Source: an uncultured Bacteroides sp. (GTDB taxonomy: Bacteria; Bacteroidota; Bacteroidia; Bacteroidales; Bacteroidaceae). From it: a stretch of DNA of 11,871 bases. The notes below the pieces were generated by a model. It was not told the DNA's origin and ran no database searches. It saw nothing but the letters and a program-made list of their open reading frames with translations. This document shows, one piece after another, positions 1 to 6,877 of this stretch. Positions within the stretch are counted from its first letter, which is position 1; every line of letters starts with the position of its first letter. A program made the translations under genes and the position numbers. The stretch is from assembly GCA_900557355.1 (NCBI GenBank), contig USSR01000149.1, forward strand, positions 1 through 11,871, written 5' to 3'.

Positions 1-437
1 CCTACACGTATAGGAACACTGGTATACTGGGTGTAACTATTAGAACCAAAGCTGCGCATATACCCCAACTCCGTATCCAGATAGAACGTACCGCCCGTCA
101 AGTCAAAATTTTGTTTGATGGCCAGATTACCGTATGCATAAAAAGATTGTTGACTACGGTAAATATCCAAGTCTTGTTCTGAGTCATAACGTTTTGTAAT
201 GTCACGGTTGTATTGTGCAGGGGTCATATTCAAAGTCAAGCTCGGCAAACGGTTTGCCTTATAAGTGCGGTACGCCCAATAGCCGGACAGATACATATTT
301 TTGGTACGGAAAGCTTCCAGCGAACTGTCGTTTGCCATGGTAATGGTTCGTTGCAAATCCAGCGTTATCTGCTGCTGCGCAATGGCAGGAAGTATCAGAG
401 AAAGTCCGAATAGAATTATCAAACTAAGTTTCTTCAT
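1..437 (-). CDS. TolC family outer-membrane efflux protein, N-terminal part (runs off window)
   Basis: This is the first 145 codons of an outer-membrane channel protein; the gene continues beyond base 1, so only the N terminus is present. The ATG at 437 lies 4 bases after the pump stop codon. The product starts with a Sec signal peptide (MKK, a hydrophobic run, then AIA|QQQ, cleavage probably after residue 20, leaving an N-terminal Gln). The following helix (TLDLQRTITMANDSSLEAF) is the usual start of TolC-like proteins: a short conserved stretch, then the first long helix. Further on, LPSLTLNMTP and the alternating pattern near QNFDLTGGTFYLDTELGY fit the first outer-membrane beta strands. By family it would form the trimeric exit duct of the tripartite pump encoded by the two genes upstream. 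Its ribosome-binding site must lie inside the end of the pump gene, suggesting translational coupling. The family call is firm; the substrate is unknown. Confidence 0.9.
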   Translation of the reverse strand, partial: MKKLSLIILFGLSLILPAIAQQQITLDLQRTITMANDSSLEAFRTKNMYLSGYWAYRTYKANRLPSLTLNMTPAQYNRDITKRYDSEQDLDIYRSQQSFYAYGNLAIKQNFDLTGGTFYLDTELGYMRSFGSNSYTQYTSVPIRV

Positions 438-441
438 TGTA

Positions 442-3400
442 TCAAGCTTTTTTGTTCCGGTAAATAAACCAATATATCAAAGGAATAATGAACAGACTGA
501 CCAGTGTACCGATAAACATCGCCCCAATCATAGCAATAGAAAGCGGTTTCTGCAATTCCGATCCCATATCGAAAGAGAATAACAACGGCACCATAGCAAA
601 GATGGTAGTCAGCGAAGTCATAATGATGGGGCGCAACCTGCGCCTTCCCGCCTCATGGATAGCTTCCAGAAGTGGTATCCCCGTCTTACGCAATTCATTG
701 ATCGCATCAAGTTTCAAGATAGAGTCATTGATAATGATACCGCACGTTACGATTAAGCCGATAGCAGACATCAGATTCAGCGTATGTCCGCATATCCACA
801 GCAGTACCAGGGCAAATGCTACGTCTATCGGTATTTCAAGCAGTACGACAAGCGGTTGCACAAAACTCTCGAACTGTGCCGCCAGAATAAAATACATTAA
901 CAGAATGGAAATAAACAGAATGACTACCAGTTCATCCAACATCTTGCGATTGGAGAAGAAACTTCCTGAGAAAGCTGTATCCCAGTCTCCGGTAGCATCC
1001 GCAACTTCTTTCACTTGCCGCATCAGTGGTTCTGCTTTTTGCACCTCGTAGAAGCGGAAAGGAACATACTCTCCGTTACGTCCTGCAGTTATGGCCTTCA
1101 AGTCTTCCGCCGTCACCACCGATACCAGTTCACGCAAAGGCAAATATTCAACACCGTCCTTGTCCGCCCGTGTCTGCACCAGTGTCTCTTGCAAAATAGT
1201 GTTCACAGTCTGCTCCTCTCCTACAATACTGATCGGCAGATATTGCTGATAAGAGTGAAGAGTCGCCACACTGTTCTCTTTGAAAGCAGTCTTCAGCACA
1301 CGATACAGCTCATCATACGAAACATTATACAGTAATAGTTTTTCCTTATTAATGCGGATATTCAACTGATTTTCAAAAGCAATACCTGTAGGAGCATATC
1401 CCGTGCGAGTTATAAATTCATTCTCCAGACCACGCAATTCATCAGCAGTCGGCACTTTTTCCTTATTGCGGGAATAGAGTTCAGCCACAATATCTGCTTC
1501 TCCCGTCACAAACAGTTTCTCAAACACTGTTTCAGGAGGCGAAAAAGAGACAACAGCCAATGGATACTCTGACTTGAGCAAGCGATAGACTTTTTCTTGT
1601 AAAAAAGCTATTTCCGAGGGGTCTTTTGTCTTAAAGTAAAGCTCGGCTTCCGAAGAGGAAAGAGCCTGTTCCCGATTTAAAAGATAATCTTGTTGTCCGA
1701 TAGCGGCGGTTTGCTCCACTGTCCCTTCTCTCAATGTCTCAAATAAAACATTTACCCTGTGGCGGTTTTCGTCCACATGGATATTCTCATTCCATTCCAC
1801 ACGGGCAATCAGCTCATTCTGATCTATTTCCGGCATACGTTCCTTACCTATGAAATAGAACATAAATACGCACAAGGGAATAGAAATGATACAGAATAGC
1901 ACACTTGCTGTTTTATGGGCAAATATAAAATCGACTCCTGCATCGTAAAAACGGTCGAGCGTATGATCCTTTATAGGATTATTGATACGGATACGCGAGA
2001 ACCATGACTTACGCAGCCCTGTGCGGTATACCAGCATATAGAGCACCGGCAACAGCATGATACCTGTAAAATAAGATACCATCAGCCCCACTGTTACAGA
2101 AAAAGCCTGGTCATAGAAGATAGCACCGGCAATACCACTCATGAAAATCAACGGCACGAATACCGCTATCGTAGTCAATGAGGAGCTGAGCATAGGCGTA
2201 ATCACCTCACTGGTACCCGCAATACATGCACGCCTCAGCGAATACCCCCGCTCCCGGTATTGCGAGATATTCTCAGTTACAATAATGGAACTGTCAATCA
2301 TCATACCCAATGCCAGAATCAGTCCGGAAAGGGATATGATATTCAGAGACATCTTGAACAGATAAAAGAAGAGGAAACAGATAACAATGGAAACCACCAT
2401 ACTCAATCCGATGATGAACGGTGATTTAACATCCCCCAGAAAAAGGACAGCTACAATGCAGATAAAGAGGAAGCCCAACGAAAGGTTCTGTTGCAAATTG
2501 GAGATGGTATAATCCAGCAATTCCGTCTGGTTGCGACTGACACTGAACTCGATATCCGGATATACACTCTGAAAATAGTCCATAGTGCCGCCGATAGCCT
2601 CCTTCATGTCATCCATATTCTCGTCCGCCTGCTTGATAATGGCCAGTGTCACTGCCCGCTTACCATTGCTCATGGAGATCCCTTTCTCCTTGACGGAAAC
2701 AACGCCGATCTCACAAAATTCCTCCAGGCGGATAATACGGCCTTCTTTATTAATAAGGATATTTTTCACATCATCTTCCGTGCGCAGCAAAGTAGAGAAT
2801 TTGATATTGTATTCGTAATATCCGTCGCGCACGATCATGCTGCCCGGTTCCACATTATTCTGCGCAAGCGCTGTTTCCACATCCTGAATGGAGAGTCCCA
2901 GAACTGCAAGTTTATTTTTATCCGGTACAATCTGTAGTTGCCGTTCCACCAAGCCGGTGACATCCACCATTGCCACTTCTGTCAGTTGCTCAATACGGCG
3001 TTTAATAACATTTTCAGCAAACTCACATAAATCAAGAAATGCCCGTTCGTCGGTTTGCCCGTAAGCACTGTCATTCTTTAAAGTGAGGTTAAGGTAAAAT
3101 ACCGGAATATCAGTAGCGCTTGCCTTCACTACTTTAGGACGTTCAGTGTCCTTAGGAAGGTAGTTCATGGCAGCATCGATCTTCTCGTTCACTTCTATAA
3201 AAGCCAGGTCGGTATTCGTGCCAAAATCAAAACTCAGGCGGATAAGCCCTGCCCCATCCCGCGCTTCGCTGTCCATGTCTTTCAGGCGTGCCACTTGAAT
3301 CAACTGTTGCCGCAATGGTTTTACCACAGTATTCTCCAACTCACGGGCTGAAGTATTCTGTGCCGAGATTTGTACTGTAATCTCCGGAATGGCAATGTCC

Positions 3401-3507
3401 GGCAACAAAGATACCGGCAACGTGAAATACGTCACCAGACCGACAATAAAACACGCGGTAAACGCCATTAATACGGCAATGGGCCGATGTACCAGAAACT
3501 TAACCAT
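442..3507 (-). CDS. RND family efflux pump, AcrB-like inner-membrane permease
   Basis: This 1021-residue protein has the full length and layout of an RND permease (AcrB/MexB/CusA superfamily): TM1 at about 8-30, a periplasmic porter/docking region at about 31-335, TM2-TM6 at about 343-492, TM7 at about 532-553, a second periplasmic region at about 554-855, and TM8-TM12 at about 856-1015. The start fits the family (FLVHRPIAVLMAF, then LPVSLLPDIAIPEI). The TM4 signature is ALGMMIDSSIIVTENI, with Asp405 at the AcrB Asp407 position but Ser406 at the Asp408 position. In TM10, GIIINDSIL puts Asn927 where AcrB has Lys940. Family knowledge predicts ion-driven export through adaptor and channel. It lies between its adaptor gene (13-base gap) and the TolC-type gene (4-base gap). 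A purine-rich AAAGGGGG run directly abuts the ATG, closer than a standard Shine-Dalgarno spacing. Substrate (drug, metal, lipid or fermentation product) cannot be told from sequence. Confidence 0.95.
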   Translation of the reverse strand: MVKFLVHRPIAVLMAFTACFIVGLVTYFTLPVSLLPDIAIPEITVQISAQNTSARELENTVVKPLRQQLIQVARLKDMDSEARDGAGLIRLSFDFGTNTDLAFIEVNEKIDAAMNYLPKDTERPKVVKASATDIPVFYLNLTLKNDSAYGQTDERAFLDLCEFAENVIKRRIEQLTEVAMVDVTGLVERQLQIVPDKNKLAVLGLSIQDVETALAQNNVEPGSMIVRDGYYEYNIKFSTLLRTEDDVKNILINKEGRIIRLEEFCEIGVVSVKEKGISMSNGKRAVTLAIIKQADENMDDMKEAIGGTMDYFQSVYPDIEFSVSRNQTELLDYTISNLQQNLSLGFLFICIVAVLFLGDVKSPFIIGLSMVVSIVICFLFFYLFKMSLNIISLSGLILALGMMIDSSIIVTENISQYRERGYSLRRACIAGTSEVITPMLSSSLTTIAVFVPLIFMSGIAGAIFYDQAFSVTVGLMVSYFTGIMLLPVLYMLVYRTGLRKSWFSRIRINNPIKDHTLDRFYDAGVDFIFAHKTASVLFCIISIPLCVFMFYFIGKERMPEIDQNELIARVEWNENIHVDENRHRVNVLFETLREGTVEQTAAIGQQDYLLNREQALSSSEAELYFKTKDPSEIAFLQEKVYRLLKSEYPLAVVSFSPPETVFEKLFVTGEADIVAELYSRNKEKVPTADELRGLENEFITRTGYAPTGIAFENQLNIRINKEKLLLYNVSYDELYRVLKTAFKENSVATLHSYQQYLPISIVGEEQTVNTILQETLVQTRADKDGVEYLPLRELVSVVTAEDLKAITAGRNGEYVPFRFYEVQKAEPLMRQVKEVADATGDWDTAFSGSFFSNRKMLDELVVILFISILLMYFILAAQFESFVQPLVVLLEIPIDVAFALVLLWICGHTLNLMSAIGLIVTCGIIINDSILKLDAINELRKTGIPLLEAIHEAGRRRLRPIIMTSLTTIFAMVPLLFSFDMGSELQKPLSIAMIGAMFIGTLVSLFIIPLIYWFIYRNKKA

Positions 3508-3520
3508 CCCCCTTTAATTA

Positions 3521-4594
3521 TTAATTTTTAATTATCACCGGTGCCTCATGAGCCAGGTTTACATTACCCGTCACAATCACCACGTCTCCTTCATGCACTT
3601 CATCCTCCACAATGGTATAATTCTCTGAATTCTCCAATACTGTCTGTACGTAATTCCATTTGGCTTTATTATCTTTCAACGTGAAGACCACTTGCTTACC
3701 GGAACGCAGCACCACGGAACTCTTAGGAATTACCAACTGTTCGCCAAGCGAGCGATGCACATTCACCCGAATATTCATGCCATTAAACAGTTTGCCCTGT
3801 CCGCTGACAATGGCTTTCACCTTTACCATACCCTTGTCGTCCACCAGAGGATTTATTTCTGAAATACGCCCTTCATATTTTGCAGCAGGATCGGCATAAG
3901 GAGTCACAACGACTTTATCTCCACTCTTAATAAGAGGAAGTTCACTCTCCAATACAGTAAAATCCGCTTCCATGCCCTGTGTCCCGATAATGGAACAGAA
4001 AGTATCGGAAGTGTTTGCTGCATTGTATGGCTTAGAAAAGAGATTGGCCACCACTCCATCGAAAGGAGCAACCAACGTAGCATGCTCTTCTTCATATTTA
4101 GCCAGTTCATATTGGGAAAGGGTTTGATCATAACCGCTCTTCACTCTTGCCAACTGCATAATATCGTCGGGCACCTTGGCTGTATCATCTGCCGCATAAC
4201 CCTGACCGATCAATACATCCTGCAATTCTAATTTCGCTTTCTCCAAAGCATCCTTGGTTTGGGCGGTCTTATTCTTCAAACGGAATTTATCCAGTTCCGC
4301 CAGTTTTTGTCCTTTATGTACCCGGTCACCGTTTTTCACATAAATCTGTGCCACGATCCCCGAACTTTCAAAACGCAAATCTGCCATTCCTCCAGCTACT
4401 ACCTTACCGTTGCTTACCAGTTCATGGTTGAAGGTTTGCCGTTTTAAGGTCATCACGGTCACTTCATTTTTCTCATCCGGCAGCACGGTTGCCACTCCTT
4501 CGTCAGCAGCTTCTTCTTTTTTTGCACCGGAGCATGCTGCCAGTACAAATAGTGCCAGGCAGAGCAAAAGCCGATAGTTCTGTGTCTTTATCAT
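3521..4594 (-). CDS. RND efflux periplasmic adaptor subunit (membrane fusion protein), lipoprotein
   Basis: This 357-residue adaptor would bridge the RND pump and the outer-membrane channel. The N terminus is a lipoprotein signal (basic start, leucine-rich core, VLAAC lipobox with Cys21), so it is expected to be lipid-anchored. The order is typical of the HlyD/AcrA family: first half of the barrel-sandwich (lipoyl-like) domain at about 65-105 (ESSGIVAQIYVKNGDRVHKGQ), a short alpha-hairpin at about 106-168, the second lipoyl half at about 170-205 (ATLVAPFDGVVANLF), then the beta-barrel and membrane-proximal domains to the end (LFNGMNIRVNV, LVIPKSSVV). The alpha-hairpin is short, as in many Bacteroidetes adaptors. 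It is the first gene of the adaptor-pump-channel operon, with a promoter-like box about 36 bases upstream. The residues after the lipid-anchored Cys (SGAKKEE) are acidic and basic, resembling a Bacteroidetes surface-export signal, which is odd for a periplasmic part. Confidence 0.93.
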   Translation of the reverse strand: MIKTQNYRLLLCLALFVLAACSGAKKEEAADEGVATVLPDEKNEVTVMTLKRQTFNHELVSNGKVVAGGMADLRFESSGIVAQIYVKNGDRVHKGQKLAELDKFRLKNKTAQTKDALEKAKLELQDVLIGQGYAADDTAKVPDDIMQLARVKSGYDQTLSQYELAKYEEEHATLVAPFDGVVANLFSKPYNAANTSDTFCSIIGTQGMEADFTVLESELPLIKSGDKVVVTPYADPAAKYEGRISEINPLVDDKGMVKVKAIVSGQGKLFNGMNIRVNVHRSLGEQLVIPKSSVVLRSGKQVVFTLKDNKAKWNYVQTVLENSENYTIVEDEVHEGDVVIVTGNVNLAHEAPVIIKN

Positions 4595-4629
4595 TCGATA
4601 TTAGTTTTTCCGTTTACACTTAATGTATG

Positions 4630-4637
4630 CAAAATTA
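4630..4637 (-). promoter_or_regulatory. Candidate -7 box (TAATTTTG) for the RND efflux operon
   Basis: Read on the minus strand, TAATTTTG matches the Bacteroides primary-sigma -7 consensus TAnnTTTG exactly. It would place a transcription start roughly 30 bases before the adaptor ATG at 4594. No clear TTTG/TTG -33 element is present about 20 bases further upstream; the nearest TTTG on the minus strand (4675-4678) is 37 bases away. Treat it as a partial match. A 13-base near-palindrome (TGCTTT-T-AAAGCA, 4686-4698) lies about 50 bases upstream and could be a regulator site. Confidence 0.4.
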
Positions 4638-4725
4638 GTCGTTTTTCGATTATAAGTCATTATAGATATGTGGACAAAAACAGATTGCTTTTAAAGCATT
4701 ATTTTTCTAATTATCAAAGAAATAC

Positions 4726-4759
4726 ATTTTTGCCCACCCCAAAAGGGGTGGACAAGAAT
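4726..4759 (-). terminator. Strong hairpin after the beta-propeller lipoprotein gene, probable terminator
   Basis: The arms CCACCCC and GGGGTGG (4734-4740 and 4745-4751) pair perfectly around an AAAA loop. After one C-A mismatch the stem continues for seven more pairs (4726-4732 with 4753-4759, one of them G-U). It begins 12 bases after the stop codon of the lipoprotein gene that ends at 4772. The U-rich side is inside the stem rather than after it, so it is not a textbook intrinsic terminator. A role in 3'-end protection, or separation of this gene from the efflux promoter downstream, is equally possible. Confidence 0.5.
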
Positions 4760-4771
4760 ACATGCCATTTT

Positions 4772-6001
4772 TTATTTGGGTACTGTAATAGCTACTATCG
4801 GATTAGAATCATCCGTCAATTCTTTCAATACTGAGAGCTTGTCATTTTCCGCAGCTTCAGGATTTTCTTCCAGCCATTCCAGTACAGTTCCGGAGTCTAT
4901 AATCATTCCATATTCTCCCTTCATACTACATGCTTTAGGACGAAAAGCCATAAATCCGTTCAAGTCATCCGTTATGCCATCTGCTTCGGCATACATACGG
5001 GTAGTCTTTGCTTTCCGGTCATAAATGCCATTGAATGTCTTGGGATCTGAATATAGTCCCTGAATACACTGGAAGAAGACATTGTCTTTTGTTTCAAAGA
5101 TACAGCCTACCAACAAGCGATTTTCGTTATCTTTAGAATCGGTACGCGCCTCTGCTCCCCAATGCCATTTACCGGTAGCGAATGCAATATAAGGAACCAG
5201 ACCATTCCTCTCCACAGTATAGATCGTATCGTTAAAACTCTCTTTAAACCGTACTTTTCCATCACTCTTCCATAAGAAAGGAATACCTGTAATACTTGCC
5301 GAATTTTCCCCATCTTTAAAGTTACTCAAAACAATACCCGCATTGCCTTGCTTGATCACACTGATGCTGGCAATATCCTGCACGCCCTTTTCCGGCAATA
5401 CAGGAAATAGACTGGGAACCGTATCTACCTGTTCGCCCGCTTCGTTGAAAAGCAATAATGAACGGGCATTGTATCCCATAGCCAGATTATTATAATGTCC
5501 GATCACCAATGAATCTGTAAAACAAAAATCTCCCGGTGAAGCCGGAGGGGTAGGAATAGTCAGTTTACCGCGATACTTTCCCTGCATATCATACTTTTGC
5601 AAGGTAGCAGGGCGACGCATAAAGTAAAGCAGTCCGTCCACATCATTATACGTAGGTGCCGGTCCTGAATATGCTTCCGGATCTTCTCCCACATGACCAA
5701 CCTTAGTTAAGAACTTGCCTGTTTCCTTATCAAACAAGAAACAGTTTTTTCCTGAAACAACCGCAATCTGTTTATCCAGCAACAGAATATTCGGATTCCC
5801 ACCTATCAGGCATGAATCAGTGGTTTCCAACAAAACATAACGCACATCGCTTCCCAATTCCGAAAGTTTCAACTCGGCAGGTTTTTCCATAGCACCTGCC
5901 ACATCAATCGAGCATAATCCATCTGCAGAGGATTGCGGAGTACCGGTACAAGCAGCCATCAGACAAACCAGACCTGTGGCGTATAACCATCTTTTTCTCA
6001 T
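4772..6001 (-). CDS. 6-bladed beta-propeller lipoprotein (BF3164-like)
   Basis: This 409-residue protein is predicted to be exported and lipid-anchored: basic MRKR start, hydrophobic core, LMAAC lipobox with Cys18. After it, the stretch around residues 45-67 (KLSELGSDVRYVLLETTDS, then CLIG) is the recognisable opening of the Bacteroides 6-bladed beta-propeller family, where a first blade strand about keeping a value 'at' a residue pair precedes repeats such as IAVVSGKNCFLFDKETGKFL and VDGLLYFMRRPATLQKYDMQGKYRGKL. These repeats fit propeller blades of about 40-60 residues. Members have no established enzymatic role; many are cell-surface or periplasmic lipoproteins, some near TonB/SusCD systems, but no such genes are seen here. 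It appears monocistronic: a hairpin follows it, and more than 130 bases with a phased repeat array precede it. The start was chosen because it is the first ATG giving a complete lipoprotein signal. The family call is good; the function is unknown. Confidence 0.8.
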   Translation of the reverse strand: MRKRWLYATGLVCLMAACTGTPQSSADGLCSIDVAGAMEKPAELKLSELGSDVRYVLLETTDSCLIGGNPNILLLDKQIAVVSGKNCFLFDKETGKFLTKVGHVGEDPEAYSGPAPTYNDVDGLLYFMRRPATLQKYDMQGKYRGKLTIPTPPASPGDFCFTDSLVIGHYNNLAMGYNARSLLLFNEAGEQVDTVPSLFPVLPEKGVQDIASISVIKQGNAGIVLSNFKDGENSASITGIPFLWKSDGKVRFKESFNDTIYTVERNGLVPYIAFATGKWHWGAEARTDSKDNENRLLVGCIFETKDNVFFQCIQGLYSDPKTFNGIYDRKAKTTRMYAEADGITDDLNGFMAFRPKACSMKGEYGMIIDSGTVLEWLEENPEAAENDKLSVLKELTDDSNPIVAITVPK

Positions 6002-6050
6002 AATTCTTAGTGTGTTTTCAGATTCAACATTTATAACATCTCCGCAAATA

Positions 6051-6098
6051 AACTAATATTTTTAGTTTTAAAACTAAATTTTATCGTTAAAGAACTAA
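6051..6098 (-). repeat. Three AACTAA repeats at 21-bp spacing plus an 18-bp palindrome, possible operator
   Basis: AACTAA occurs at 6051-6056, 6072-6077 and 6093-6098, each exactly 21 bp (two helical turns) from the next. An inverted copy (TTAGTT, 6062-6067) combines with the middle one to form a perfect 18-bp palindrome, TTTAGTTTT-AAAACTAAA, at 6061-6078. The array is 50-97 bases upstream of the lipoprotein start at 6001, where a regulator of that gene could bind. A degenerate -7-like box (TTTATTTG, minus strand, 6052-6045) overlaps its proximal end. The region is very AT-rich, so part of this may be chance. Confidence 0.4.
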
Positions 6099-6135
6099 AA
6101 AGCCCAATTAAAATAGGGATTCACAAGGAATGGGC
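6097..6135 (-). terminator. Weak terminator-like hairpin after the DUF2809 gene
   Basis: On the minus strand, GCCCA just after the stop codon at 6137 can pair with TGGGC (plus-strand arms 6102-6106 and 6131-6135), and the second arm is followed at once by TTTTT (6101-6097). The T tract is right for an intrinsic terminator. The stem is only 5 bp around a loop of about 24 bases, so stability is doubtful. Confidence 0.35.
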
Positions 6136-6136
6136 A

Positions 6137-6514
6137 CTACTTCTTTATAAAAAACAGAGGCACACACCCCACTGCATAACAAACGATATCCCACCACGAA
6201 AATGACGTACCTAATACGACCTTTGCTAACGTACAATCTTGTAATCCCAACACAGTAATAATCTGAAAGTACTGGAACGCTTCAATGCAACAAGCAAACA
6301 GGAATATCCATAACGGTAGTCCGCGCAAAGGTTCAGTGATAAATATACGCGCAAAACAGTATATCAGTATCACTACCAATACATCACCCATATAGGGACG
6401 TATAAAGGCATCGCGGACAAAAAGAGCTATTAGCGTTTCAACAATAAACAGTCCGATAAAACAGATGGCATAAAACCAACGGCTTCCAATAAATGTAGTA
6501 TTCTTAGTATTCAT
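6137..6514 (-). CDS. DUF2809 family small integral membrane protein
   Basis: This protein has about 125 residues when started at the ATG at 6514 (MNTKNTTFIG). It is almost wholly hydrophobic, with four likely membrane segments: FYAICFIGLFIVETLIALFV, then VLVVILIYCFARIF, LPLWIFLFACCIEAFQYF and IVCYAVGCVPLFF. The sequences DAFIRPYMGDVLVV, EAFQYFQI, FSWWDIVCYAVGC and the overall length are characteristic of DUF2809, a family of unknown function. The reading frame stays open upstream to an ATG at 6649, which would add 45 residues. I prefer 6514 because the extra residues do not look like this family, the family is normally about this length, and 6649 lies next to a long inverted repeat whose left arm would then be coding. 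The ribosome-binding site is weak (AAAAGAA). Role unknown; no functional partner is evident nearby. Confidence 0.75.
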   Translation of the reverse strand: MNTKNTTFIGSRWFYAICFIGLFIVETLIALFVRDAFIRPYMGDVLVVILIYCFARIFITEPLRGLPLWIFLFACCIEAFQYFQIITVLGLQDCTLAKVVLGTSFSWWDIVCYAVGCVPLFFIKK

Positions 6515-6614
6515 AAATTCTTTTGTCGTAATAATGCCTGTAAAAATATCATTTATTTTCATACAACTTATATTTTCAGATGAGAAATGTGAATGAAATT
6601 CTATAGTATGAACA

Positions 6615-6711
6615 ATATCTGAGACATACTTGCTCCATACATTTCCCACTCAGGGGTACCTCTACATGGAGAAAATACGGTCTTAATATGGAGCAGGTAT
6701 GTCTCAAGTAT
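6615..6711. repeat. Imperfect inverted repeat with 25-bp arms around a 47-bp spacer
   Basis: The left arm (6615-6639) and right arm (6687-6711) are complementary at 22 of 25 positions; the core GAGACATACTTGCTCCATA pairs with its partner except at one position. In a plus-strand RNA the exceptions are two G-U pairs and one C-A mismatch. In a minus-strand RNA they are one G-U pair and two mismatches, so the stem is marginally better for a plus-strand transcript, i.e. toward the DUF6266 gene. The spacer has no recognisable promoter or gene, and no target-site duplication is apparent next to the arms. It could be a structured leader RNA, a small miniature mobile element remnant, or a recombinase or protein target. 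Confidence 0.7.
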
Positions 6712-6729
6712 AGAGAGGGATAAACGATA

Positions 6730-6754
6730 TACCGGAAAAATAAATCTTCCGGTA
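6730..6754. repeat. Perfect 8-bp-stem hairpin TACCGGAA/TTCCGGTA
   Basis: TACCGGAA (6730-6737) and TTCCGGTA (6747-6754) are exact reverse complements separated by 9 bases. No T run follows on either strand, so a terminator is unlikely. It lies 18 bases beyond the long inverted repeat and about 125 bases before the DUF6266 start. A protein-binding dyad or a second leader hairpin would fit. Confidence 0.5.
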
Positions 6755-6877
6755 AATTCAGAATAACTAAGCAAAATGCTGCAATTGAACGCAAAAATCA
6801 CAGAAATAGTGATAAGAGTGCTTCTTTTCCATACCTTCACACCCTAAACAAAAACAATAATTTAAAAAGGAAACATT

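Larger units (their letters stand above)
6515..6877. other. 363-base intergenic stretch between divergent DUF2809 and DUF6266 genes
   Basis: No convincing gene is visible here. The region separates the minus-strand DUF2809 gene from the plus-strand DUF6266 gene and so should hold both promoters, yet no clean TTTG/TAnnTTTG promoter is seen on either strand. It contains a 25-bp-arm inverted repeat (6615-6711) and an 8-bp-stem hairpin (6730-6754). A minus-strand reading frame with a GTG start (6840 down to 6601, 79 codons) opens with a basic and hydrophobic stretch resembling a membrane anchor, but has no good ribosome-binding site and overlaps both repeats. I do not call it as a gene. Confidence 0.5.

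Noticed and set aside
6515..6649. Longer N terminus for the DUF2809 protein starting at 6649
   Set aside because: The added 45 residues do not resemble the family and would place coding sequence over the left arm of the inverted repeat. The start at 6514 gives the normal length.
6615..6711. Phase-variable invertible promoter
   Set aside because: The spacer is only 47 bp and holds no Bacteroides-type promoter motif, and no recombinase gene is nearby. Kept only as an unproven alternative in the finding.
6601..6840. 79-codon minus-strand frame with a GTG start and a basic plus hydrophobic beginning
   Set aside because: No good ribosome-binding site, rare start codon, overlap with both inverted repeats, and no recognisable family. 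Judged an open frame by chance, though a small membrane peptide cannot be excluded.
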